From: Paratinospora sagittata
Taxonomy: Eukaryota > Streptophyta > Magnoliopsida > Ranunculales > Menispermaceae
Direction: 5' to 3'
Assembly (NCBI GenBank): GCA_035771175.1
Contig: CM069593.1
Coordinates: forward strand, 14,998,408-15,062,407
Length of the DNA: 64,000 nucleotides
Below the pieces are notes generated by a model. That model made no database searches. It had not been told where the DNA came from and saw nothing but the letters and a program-made list of their open reading frames with translations. The number at the start of each line of letters is the position of its first letter. Position 1 is the first letter of the stretch. The translations under genes and the position numbers were made by a program. Of the stretch, positions 45,129 through 57,000 are shown piece after piece.

Positions 45129-46144
45129 GTTGTTGTTGGACTTATTTTTATCTAATTTTTAAAATAAAAAAATTATTAAAAAAAAACGTAGTTGAACCAA
45201 GAGAGAGAAAGCTAGAGAGAGAAAGCAAAACTTGTACTTTAATGAAAGAGGGAGATAGATAGATAGAGAGAGAGAGACTTTTGGCTTAGTTGCAGTGCCC
45301 CACAGACGCCATTCCATCCAACCACAGGTCACAACTCACCCTCTCTCTCTCCAACTTCTCTCTCTAAGCTCTCTCTTCTCTGTTTTCCACTCCATTTTCT
45401 CTACAAGGAGGAGAAGAGGGTCGGCAATTTTGGGATTAATTCCATTTCAGTTCAACCTTAGTTTCTTCACTCTGTTTCTTTCTTTCTCCTTCCAGCCTTA
45501 AGTAAAAGGGTGAAAGAACGGATCTATTCTCTCTTTCTACTTAGATTCTTCGGATTCTCTGTGTTTTCTTAATTGGGTCTCTGTTGTTTTAGCTTTTTAA
45601 GCTTCTTTTACTATCTGGGTCTTCACCCATCTCTGATTCTTCCACAGTTTTATAGAGTTCCTTCCCTTCCCTTTTTATCATGTTTTCAGTTTCTTTCTCT
45701 TGGAATTTCTGATTTATTGTGTTTCACTTCTCAAAATTTAATCTTGGGTACTCTTCTTTCTCCCCTTTTGAGCTGTTTGTGATCAGAGATAAGTAGTGCT
45801 CGAGGATTGTGTCTCTGTTCTAAGATCTGTTTTTCAATTTTGTTTTATTTTTTTTCAGATTTTCTTGTGATTTAGAAAGGTGGGTCTTCTATAGATTCTT
45901 TTGCTTATGCTTGTATGATAAGGTATTCTGATTCCTTTGCAAATGCTTCTTGATTTAATGACTGTTTTCTCTTCATAATTCGCCTACCCTTTCCCCTGCA
46001 TTTCCCCCTATCTCTACTACCCATCTTTTGTTTTTTACTCATGTCTTTCTTCTTCTTCCAAACTCCTCTATTTTGTCACTCCATTTCAATATTTCTGATG
46101 ACCCTATAGACCGATATGTCCTGTGATTGTTCTTCCAATTCAAG
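43704..46144. other. Intergenic DNA and DIV gene 5' region
   Basis: AT-rich up to about 45180, with an (ATT)n at about 45084-45128. After that, a GA-rich then CT-rich stretch (45195-46100) looks like the long leader and possible 5'-UTR intron of the MYB gene. Upstream frames in the CT-rich part are low-complexity. Confidence 0.5.
44215..44290 (+). mobile_element. Possible SINE fragment
   Basis: ATAATGTAATTGGTAAAAATG resembles a pol III box A and ATAGGTTCAACTCTTACC a box B at normal tRNA spacing. No tail or target duplication identified. Confidence 0.35.
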
Positions 46145-47355
46145 ATGATTAAGTGGGGGATGGAAATTCTTTCTCCAAATCCTTATAGCAGCTCAAATTT
46201 AACTTGGTCTTTAGATGATACAAAGAACACAAGATGGACCCATGAAGAGAACAAGCTTTTTGAGAACGCTCTTGCAATATATGATAAGGAGACTCCTGAT
46301 CGGTGGCAGAAGGTTGCTGATATGATCCCAGGAAAGACTGTTGGAGATGTGTTGAAGCAATATAGAGAATTGGAGAATGATGTTAGTGATATTGAAGCTG
46401 GTCTCATACCAATTCCAGGATACACCACTTCTTCCTTCACTTTAGATTGGGTGAACAATAGAGCATTTGGTCAATCTTATGACTCTTGTGGAAAGAGGTC
46501 TTCATCTGGGAGAGCTTCAGAACAGGAAAGAAAGAAAGGTGTTCCATGGACTGAAGATGAACACAGGTATTCTTTTATTTTCCTTCTTTTTTTAATTTAT
46601 TGGTGATGGTGAATTTTTTTGAGTTAAAAGGTTATGTGATTTTTGGGTCCAGTTTGTATGTTATCTAATTACATGACAGAATTGGTTCCTGGTAAATGTT
46701 TAAGTAAAGCTATAAAATGGAAAATTTGAATTTTGATTAGTTATAGTTGAAGTTGAATTTTTTTTCTTCTATTTATTTTATTTTTCATTTTGGGTGTTTA
46801 GCTAGTTCCTTGATGTAGTTTGGTGACGTGACTTTTGGGTGATGATAACTCAGGTTATTTCTGATGGGTCTTAAGAAGTATGGGAAAGGAGACTGGAGAA
46901 ATATCTCGAGGAATTTCGTGATCACTAGAACACCAACTCAGGTTGCTAGCCATGCTCAGAAATACTTTATCCGGCAACTTTCAGGGGGAAAGGACAAGAG
47001 AAGATCCAGCATTCATGACATCACAACTGTTAATCTTACAGACAACAACACGCCTCCTTCACCAGAAAATGGTAGGCTTCCTTTGGAACAATCTTCCGTG
47101 CTTCAAAGACAGCCTAATCTGAGTAGTACGCACAAAGCGTTATTTGATTGGAACCAGCCCCGTGATGGAGCAACTATGGTTTTTAGCCAGGCTCATGGGA
47201 ACCTGTATGTACCGCCTTCTTATGGGGTAAATTCATATGTTGGGACAAAATTACATGGTCAAAATATGAACAAAGGCGCCTTCCATGAATCTCATGTTGG
47301 TCCTAATGGTGCAATATTCCAGATGCAATCCTCACAATGCCGCCCTCATGGATAA
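46145..47355 (+). CDS. DIVARICATA-like MYB transcription factor
   Basis: Two exons, 46145-46566 and 46854-47355, joined across a GTATTC donor and an ACTCAG acceptor, giving 307 residues. The first SANT/MYB repeat (about 30-80, [15 protein letters not shown]) is the divergent one used for protein contact in DIV/RADIALIS-type factors. The second (about 132-180, [20 protein letters not shown]) binds DNA and ends in the SHAQKYF signature at 173-179. A linker motif GLIPIPGY lies between. The intron falls inside the second MYB repeat. The C-terminus is low-complexity. DIV factors bind I-box/GATAA-like DNA and act in flower asymmetry, ABA and stress responses; the role of this copy is not known. MIKWGMEIL is taken as the start, with an inner Met six residues later as an alternative. 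Confidence 0.94.
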
Positions 47356-49107
47356 TGCAGTGGCTTGCTGGCTTCCCGCCAAATCTCTGTTAAGTTGGAT
47401 TTCTATTTCAGTGGTTGTCTGTCCTGCTTTTTATGTGAATATTTTGATGAATTTTTGAGGTAGTTCAGAAGCTCTCTAAGCTTTACAATGAGATAGGATC
47501 ATATTGTGCTTTCAAATTTATTGGAGAATGATCTCGAGTCTAGTTCTTTTTTTTTTCCCCTTGTATTGAGCCTTTGTGGGTTCTGACGTGGAAACTGAGG
47601 TTTTTTCCTCGGATCAGAGATGATGTAATGTGCTTATAGAATCCTGAGGATATCCTGAGGCATTCATGAAATAATCTAGTGTTAAACAAATTGATGAAAT
47701 AGCGTGCTCTTAGGATCTCCAAGATGGTTATTCAGATAAAATTTTAAGCAAAGGCATGTTGATCAACATGAAGGATTAGGCAATTCACACGCCTATGAAT
47801 TCTTGCAGTCAATTGTAATGCAAGTTTCAGTGATGTTTTGTAAGTGTTGGAACTCATGAAAAATGAACTCAAGTCTTGGCATGTCTTCAGAGCCTCGGAC
47901 AGAAACTATGTTCATTTTTGGGAAGAAGAAATGTTACACAGTTATTGGACTTTTAGTTTGAAATAGTGAATGTTATCAGTTTCGAAACATTATTAATTAT
48001 ATTTGCCGCCAAACAAGCATGAATCTTGCAGTTATTTTTTGCATACTTTTGAAGTATTTACCATTCCTAGCAAATTCACTACTCTTTGTGCATTTTTACT
48101 CTATTATTATATATGTTTGGAGCAAGACTCAATTCTCTCTTTTACCTTGGCAGCCACACAAGGAAATCAAGAGCTTAGTAATTATTTGTCAATGTGTTTA
48201 TGAGGACCTGAGATTGCAGGTTAGGAGCCGGACAGTATCCCAAAATATTTGGTAGGTATGGTTCGAAATGTAGAATCAGCTCGTGCACTTTAACATGCAT
48301 TCACTGGAGTAGAGCAGAACCATTCGAATCCAAGAGGACTGCCATGTCATTGGATGCTAAATCCAACTTGGCTGAGTCACACAGCACTCTTTGGTATCCA
48401 CATTTGTATGTCATTTGCTTACTTTCCTATGGCCTTTCCTGCAATTCAAGATTTATGCATCCAACATGGCCTAGTTGACTGAGCTTGACCTCAAAAAACT
48501 TAGTCGCCGCTGAGTCTATGATCCACTAACTCAAGCATCTCATGCTGCTTTGTCTCCTTTTTCTACTTTTTTTTGTTTTTTTTGGAGAACATGCTGGGAT
48601 TGAAGATCCTAAGTAGATGTACTAATGAATAAACTAAGACTCCTAATAGCAAAAGCATCCATGTCAGATAACCACATGTAGTTTCTGTTAATTATTTAAT
48701 CTTATTTTCACAATTTCTTTTGCCGAAGATATTTCTCCTTGCAGTCAATCTAGTTATTCATTGTTTGTAATACTAATGTAGTTGTGTTACAGGACTTTTT
48801 AAAGTCTTCCGAAGCATCATTATTTTCGTGATCCTTAATCATAGTGTACCAACCAACTAAAAAGGTGTTTTACATTCTTCAAACCTTTTTGCTTGTATGG
48901 TGATGCTGCTTGTGGGAACATAGGATCTATCTCCTTTTCATTAAGCAGAAAACCTCTTTCTTAATCGAGGGCAATCCTTTTTTATAAGAATCTTTGCATG
49001 AAGCAGAGAGGAATATAAAAGGATCTTCTTCTTCTTTGATCTAATGACTTGATTATCTAAGATTGCTAGCTGTATAAATTATGAAATATTTCTTTACTTT
49101 TTGAGTT
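47356..49107. other. DIV gene 3' flank and intergenic DNA
   Basis: 3' UTR is expected within the first few hundred bases. No further gene or complete transposon recognised. Confidence 0.5.
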
Positions 49108-49125
49108 TTTTATTTGTTCTTTATT

Positions 49126-49347
49126 TTTATTTTTATTTTTATGACCGATTTTTTGGCATCTGGGAGGTGTCCTCCTCTGTTTCGCGGCGAGACTAATTCT
49201 CTCGAACTCGAAGGGTTCGGCGGGCGTTTAGCGGGTTTTTCTCTCCCAACCAGAATATGTCCAGAGTATGACTCAAAATCGTAATGAGTCCCTCAACCCA
49301 CCTTAAGGCTCACTCCCGTTACTAGCGAACCAACCCTTGGTTGATTA
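49126..49347 (-). mobile_element. Short SINE-like insertion with 18-bp target duplication
   Basis: A GC-richer 222-bp block is flanked by TTTTATTTGTTCTTTATT (49108-49125) and TTTTATTTGGTCTTTATT (49348-49365), 17 of 18 identical. Read on the minus strand it ends in an A-rich tail (AAAATAAAAATAAA), as a LINE-mobilised element would. A possible box B (GATTTTGAGTC) is present; box A is weak. The family is not recognised. Confidence 0.7.
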
Positions 49348-49365
49348 TTTTATTTGGTCTTTATT

Positions 49366-51057
49366 ACTGTTGCTTGTGTTCTGCTTAACATAATTCTGCT
49401 ACTTCATCCTTCAAATAGCTGCAGGAATTCCTAGAGAACAATTGCAAAAACTAAAACACCCTTCTATTATGCAATAGCCAACAATCCCACTATATCCATA
49501 CATTGAACTCAAACCAATTTAGATGGCACTAGTGTTGATAGTGTGGCCATAATAATGTCAAGGGTTGGTGTCCTGTCATCAAAAGCAAAACATTTATTTA
49601 TGCACAGCACTTGTGCCATCTCTATTGAATTATTATTTATGCCATGAATGACAAATGAAATAAACAAATTTGATTCATAACTATGTTTTTGCTCTCTGTT
49701 TGTTTGTTTTTTTTTTTTTTTTTTCTTTTTCTCTTTGGTTTCTTCGTGGTTTGCTGTTGTTGGTGGTGGTGGTGGTGCTAGCAGTTACTAATACTACTGT
49801 GTAGAGAGCTGTAGCTGCTGCAACTATCATGAAAAAGCGCAGTGCCCACCCATGTCACTTGCACATATTGTTTGAGGTCCCACAAGCCAAGCAAAAAAGA
49901 ATTCAAGCCAACATGAGCAAATTTATCATTCCCCTTAACTTTTCTGTGGTAAATGACAAAACCACCCACTTTCTTTTTGAAAGGAGCAGTCTTTCTGCTG
50001 CTAGTTGCATAGAAAAAGTATTTTTGACCACTTTATTCTAAATATGCTCTCCCTTCCTCTTAAGTTTGTTAAGGCCATGGACACTGTTGCAGCTTTACAA
50101 TTCTTGTGGTTATTTTGATTTTATTTTTGGCTACCCTTTTTATGATTCTTCTCTCTTCCAATTCTTTTCTCCAAATCTTTTACTTCAGCAGTATCTCAGT
50201 AGAGGAAGGAGGAAGCGTAGGAAGCACTCACATTCATCTTGCTTTGATTCTGTGGTGAGATTCTTCTGAGGCCAAAGGACATCTATAATATATGGTGCTT
50301 TTTGTTTCCTTTTACTAAAAACAAAAGAGAAAATCAAGAAAAAGAGAAGGGAAGATGCGGTTAGTCTTATAACAATCATTAATATATTATTAATACCTTT
50401 AATTTTCTGTGCATGCTAATGAAAAGGGGTGAGTTGATAACAATGAGAAAAAAGCAATTTTGCTATTCCTTGAACCCAAAGGGCACCACCACACCCCAAT
50501 CCAAAATAGTAATAACATCAGTAATCACAACAAATCAATGTTAGGTTATTTAATGATAGGCAATTAATATGGAAAGCAATGTTGAGCCACCCAATGCCCA
50601 CTATCTGATGCATATTCTGGATCTCCTAAAAATAATGGGCAACTGAAGAATATTTCTGAACCACCAAATGTCATCTAGGACCATAGTTTCTTTCAGGAAA
50701 ACCTTTGCCCATAAAGCTGAAACAATGATTCTAGATTCATTTTCAGTTTGAGTGTTACTTCATGGCACTGTTCAACCACAACTCTCCTCGGTATGCCTAG
50801 TAGAAAATTATAAAAGATTATAAATTATTACATAATGTGGTTTCTAGGTTTGCAGACAGCAATTGTTGGATATTAAATCATCTCAATAACAGCATCATAT
50901 GCTGTTAGTTACAATGGAGAGGAGAATATGGTTAACCTAAACAGGGCAAACATGATCATCAACCAAAGGGATTGATGACACATCCTTTTCCTGCTATTTG
51001 TTTCTCTGTTACGAGGGTTTGGTTTTCTGACAGACACTAGGGCTTAGCTCAAGCTTT
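49366..51057. other. Intergenic DNA between DIV and GH3 genes
   Basis: Contains T runs near 49710, a (GGT)n near 49762-49776 and the probable GH3 3' UTR next to 51057. No gene seen. Confidence 0.5.
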
Positions 51058-54000
51058 CTAAGTTGATAGACTTCTTTTATTGCATCTCAACCCAAATCCC
51101 AGGGGAAAAAGAGGGTCATAAGGCTGATCCCCAGCATTGATTGGCAACTGATCCACCCCTTTAAACCATGTTAATGGGAGAAGGCCCTCAAAGTCATAAT
51201 CTCCAAACACAACATCTGTTATTCCTTGTCCTTCCGTTCCTGGCAACCAAGCAGCCACCAATCCATCAATCTTTTCTAACAGCTCTGGTTCCAAGACTAA
51301 GGGTCTTCCAGATATCAGGATCACCAGTGTGGGAATTTGGTCAGCTACCGATCTTATCAAGTCAGCGCCATTGAAAGGGATTTTAAGCTCCTGATTGTCA
51401 CCGTCAGACTCTGCATATGGAGCTTCTCCAACAACAACAATGGCAAAAGAGAAGTCACTGTCGGCAAGCATGGCTGGTGATGGACATGGCTCATGAATAA
51501 CTTCTGTCTTCTCTCCTACTGCTTCTTTGATGGCATCGAGGATAGTTGTACCTACAACGTAGAATAAATGAGTATCTCACTAAAATGTGCTAAATCAACC
51601 AATTATATTGACACCTTCAATACAATAAAGCATGAAATGAATTGAGTAATAAGTTATAGTACATAGATAAGACATTAATGACCAAAGCTTTGGTATTTCT
51701 TTTTTATTCTTAATTATTTGAGAGAAATCCCAAAAACCAACCATCCAAATCAAGTCTTCATTTTCAGAACTTCAATAAAGATTATGATTGTGAGCTAATA
51801 TGTATCAGTACCACTGACTTTGGCTCAATGGATCCATAATGATTTTTATTATAAACACAAACATATACGGGCAGCACCAATTAAGAATAAAATAAAATAA
51901 GTCAGTTAAGACAACAATACAAATACAATAGACGTCTAGTCTCTTTTTTGCACTTTCCTTGCAGCTTCTTGTATGGAAATGGGAAGTGCTAATTTGCTTC
52001 GTTATTGCTTTCATCTCTTTGCTTCCCCAATTTGAGTAGTAGTGATGGATGATGATAATGAGTAAAAGCTCTACTGAGATCTCTCTCTTTCTCTCTTTCA
52101 TTGTGGCTCGCTTAGCCATGCAACAATTAATACTAGAGTACCACTAGTACTAGCTAGTATATATGTTCTCCCTTGTTTTCTTTCCTTCCTAATTCAGATA
52201 ATCACGACGACCAAGAAGTAACTTTGCAACAATCGATCTAATGGTTTAAGGCGTCTTAACCAGGAAGTATGAGTTTTGGTTCAACATTTCGGATTGGTTC
52301 AAAAACCTTCTCGCTGGATTATAGTTTCGGCAGAAAGAATTTGGTCATCGAGGAGGTTACCAAAACGAGGTCCTTCAAACTTCAGATCGGAGCTGGGGCA
52401 GCGGATTGGTTGGGATCTATGGGGGTGGAAAACAAGGCTAGGAGTTCCAGAAGTGGTTATAGAGGCTCGGGGAAAAAAACTTTCAGGGAGGCTGGCGGGG
52501 TGCTCTTCTTTGAGGATCTCAAGAATGATAGAGGCAAGTTTTTGAGGATCTTGAGGGTGGCGAACAGTCATGCAAAGGGGATCATCATTCTGGATGATTG
52601 CGGCAGGGGATGGAACCCATTCATAGCCAAAATCCTCAAAGCCAAGTCGGTTTGGGAGAAAGGTAAACATGTGCCTCAACCTCGAGGCCAAATTTTGAAC
52701 ACCTTGTATGCTAAAGTTCTGAAGACATCAAGGCGTGAGAATCGAGACAGGGGTGATGGTCAACATGTTGAGCATAGGAAGCCCCTTGGCTCAGTTGAAA
52801 TGGACGCGGGTATGATGAAATTTGGAGTGTTGCGGCGGTTGTGTCCAAAAGAAGCCCCTTAGTCCGATGGGGATCTGCACAGAGAGACATCTCCGCGGTC
52901 TTGGGAAGACTAATTTTCTTATCCATTATGTTGGATGACAGGGCGGTGTTGTGATGCCGCAATGAAGACGAGAGGCAGTTTCTCATTAAGAAAGGCAGTT
53001 TCTCATTAAGAACTTCCAATCTTCAAACGTGACTATCACGGACTGGGACGACAATTCACAGTGGGATGATCCCAACTTCGTTTGTTCTAATGAATGGATT
53101 GGAGTTTGCGGTCTTCCATATGATTGCTGGACTCGGGAGGTTTTTGTCAAGATTGGTAATGTCTATGGGGGTTTGCTGCAAGTGCACGTAGACACCAAGG
53201 AATTGGCATACCTTAGGCACGCAAAGCTTAAGGTCAGGGGTCTCTCAGATGGGTTCTTTCCGTCGTTCCATACACTATCTCTTGCAAATGGCGAATACGA
53301 AGTTACAGTTTTCAAAACCAGTGATGGAGGGTCATGGCGGAAGTTCACCCCTAATGTTCAGGCGTATCGACCGGTTGGTGAGAAGATGGAGTTGATGCTT
53401 GGGGTGGCAAATGGTCTCGCCAGGAGGAACAATGCCGGCGATGACCCGGGTGACGAAGGAGTCGTGCGTAATAAGGCACCACAGTGTGGAAGGGTGGACG
53501 ACGTACCCTCTCTGACACAAATGTTTTATGCTCCTGATACGTGTCTCGCCAAAGGAAATTCAAATGCTATAAAAGGTGGCGGGGGCAGTCATTTTGCAGA
53601 GAGATCTCTGACAACATATTTGGCAGAGAGATCTCTGGCAGCAGATATGGTCCACCATCATCCTTTGGAGTTGGGTGCTGGAGGCTTAGTCACTACTGGC
53701 CCTAGGAATGAGTGCCCAGTTGTCGACCTGGTAGGCGATCCAGCTTCATGGACTAATGGTGTCTGGGCCCAACAACCTAGATGTAGTGGGAGGCTGCAAC
53801 ACGAGTCGCGGGGCACACATTAAGGATGACAACGGGTGTCGTGGTCAGGCTTGCGACAATGTCACAGGCTCAATTGAGATTAAGGGTGAGTGCGCCATGC
53901 TCGTGTCCAATATTCTTAAATCAGTCTCTTCTCATCATTTAGCTCAGAAAACCCCTTTCGACAATAGTTGCACTGGAACGGCGGCCAAGAACTTTGTTCT

Positions 54001-57000
54001 TGGTCTGGAAGACATCGGCAAGGCTGGGATCGCGGATCGGGCGGGGGTGATGAATATGGAGAGAGGGCATGTTCTGAGACCTGGTGAAATCTGCTACTCT
54101 CAAGAGGTCGAGAGTGTCATGGAGAGAAACTTCAGAACCTCCCATCATGGGGTGATTCAGGAGAAGCAGACCTCGCGTGTTCTTAGGTCTGGATCCTCGA
54201 GGAACTAGCTACGAAGGCAACGAGCAAGCCATAATGCGGGTAACAACATTCCCGAAGAGGTGTGCGTTGAAGACGGTAGTGAGGCATGCGGCGACGAGGT
54301 GAGTCTCTGGGATGGCGATCAAGGAAATGAGGAGGCTGAAGGCAGTAGAGCTCCTTCAGTGGCGTCGACTGAATCATTCTTCTCTTCAGAAGCAGGGCAG
54401 GACGCAAAGGTGGCGCTTGGGGATACTTTGTTTGATGGTCAAGTGAGCCATGCCAACCTGGTTGACGGTACGTTAGTTGGTATTCCTGTTTTATCTAACA
54501 TGCATAGATTTTCTTCTCTCCCCTGCTTTCTATCTACTCTGAATGCCCAAGGATCTCTCCCCCTCAGTACCGACCTACAACCTAATGTCAATCACTACAC
54601 CCAAAACCCGATGAACCATCAAAGTGGGCCTATCTGGGAAAGAGCCCAGCCAAGGGTTGTTTCTATGAGCAATTCCCAACGATGTCTTGAGTGCAGAAGG
54701 CGTGCTTCTGTGTCAGCGGAACAACAACTGGGTCGGCTTGGTGGCGGGGATGGTGCCAAGAAGTGTTCTAGGACATCTGTTGATTCTCATGAGGTATTGG
54801 CCGACTACATGTGCAGAATGGACTTGAAAGTGTGCAGGATTCAAAGAGATCAAATGATGGAGAGCATCAAGAACTTTAAAGGGCCATTGAACAGAGGTTT
54901 CTTGACAAAAGAAGCTACTAGTAATCTAGAAAAAATGTTGTCAAAATGAAGATCCTTTCATGGAATATCAAGGGATGCGGTTCACGTGCAAAAAGATGTT
55001 TGATAAGGAGAACACTTCAGAAGACAAATCCGGACATAGTAATCCTTCAGGAAACAAAAAAGGAGATGATTGGCAGGAAATTTATTAGGCAATTATGGAA
55101 TTCCAGGTTTGAAGGGTGGTCTTACCTTCCATCGGAAGGTGCAGCTGGAGGAATCTTAATTGTGTGGGACTCGAGGTCGGTTCAGGTGTCTGCAAGCCTA
55201 CTAGGCAACTTCTAGATTTCGGTTCTTATTGAGCAATCAGAATCAGAACCATGGTGGTTGTCGGGGGTTTATGGTCCACATTCACCGGCGGATAGACAAT
55301 TTTTTTGGGATGAACTTGCTGGCCTTTCTGTGGTATGTGGCAATGCATGGTGTGTGGCGGGGGATTTCAATACAGTTAGATCCACTTCAGAGAAACTCAA
55401 CAGTACAAGGTTGACAAGAGGCATGCAGCTCTTCGATCAGCTGATCTGTGAGTTGGGATTGAACCATTACTCAATGCCAAGTACACTTGGTCAAATTTTC
55501 GGACTATTCCCATTTGTTGCAGGCTAGATAGGTTCTTCTTGTCAGAAAATTGGGTGAGAATCTTCCCGTTTTATAAATAAGAAGCACTACCTAGACTCAC
55601 ATCCGATCACAGGCCAATATTGTTGGACATGAAGGAGGTCAAGTGGGGGCCATCACCATTCAAATTCGAGAATGCTTGGCTGTCATGCAAAGATTTTACA
55701 ACCTGATCTAAACTATGGTGGTAAATGACAGATTCCTTTGGGAGAGAAGGGCATAGGTTCATGGTGAAGCTAAAAAAGATGAAGGAATTGATTAAATCAT
55801 GGGACAAAGAGGTTTTTGGTGCAAATCTGTTAAAAAAGAAGGAGCTGGAGGACTTGATCAGGAATCTTGTTAGGGAGGAGGAGGGTGTAGGTTGGAATCA
55901 AGAGATGGAGGCCTTTCGATCTTTGTATAGGGTTGATCTGATGGAGAGATGCATAAAGGATGATAGAGTTGCTTTGCAAAAGGCAAAAATCAGGTGGTTG
56001 AAAGAAGGCGATGCGAATTCGAAATTCTTCCATCGAATGTTAAGTTGGCGACGAAATAGAAGTTTAATAGTGAAGATTGAAAACGAGATGGCTCCCTTAT
56101 TGATTCAGAAGAAGGAATTGTTAAAGAAATCACTTCCTACTTCGAAAATGTTTACACCTCTAGTGGAGGAGGCGAATGGGGGGTCGAGGGTCTTGACTGG
56201 GGGTTCTTCCAGAGGAGGTAGGCCTCTAGCTCGAGAGGCCATTTGATGAGGAGGAGATTAGATCGGCAGTGTTCAATTGTGACGAAAACAAAGCACCGGG
56301 TCCAGACGGCTTCACAATGGCCTTCTTTCGACAATCTTGAGAATTTGTAAAAGGTGAGGTTATGGGAGTGCTGGAGGAGTTTCATCAAAATGGGAGAATA
56401 AACATTCAGACCAACGAGACATATTTTTCTAATCCTGAAAAAGGAGCAGTCCTGGTGTCTTAAAGATTTCCGCCTCATCAGTCTGATCACAAGTCTTTAT
56501 AAGATAATTGCAAAGACACTCTCACTGCGCATTAGGCAAGTGCTACATAGCACTATTGAGAATACACAAATGGCATTTGTTCAGGGGCGGTAGATTGTGG
56601 ATGTTGTACTCATAGACACAGAGGCAGTAGAGGACTATCGAACTATGGGGAAGAAAGGTGTGGTCTTCAAAGTCGACTTTGCCAAGGCCTACGACACTGT
56701 GGATTGGAGTTTTCTACAATTTGTTATGAGAAAGAAGGGATTTGGGGAAAGATGGATAACTTGGATGATGGGTTGTGTTAGCTCGATCACATACTCAGTA
56801 GTAATCAATGGCAGACCAAAGGGAAAGTTCAATGCGGGTCGATAACTAAGGCAAGGCGACCTATTGTCCCCGTTTATATTCACCATTGTGGTGGATTGTT
56901 TGGAAAGATTAATGTCCAAAGCGAGGCAATGCTCTTTGAGTGAGGGGTTCTCAATTGGAAAGGCAAAGGTGGAGATCCCCATTTACAGTTCGTCGACGAC

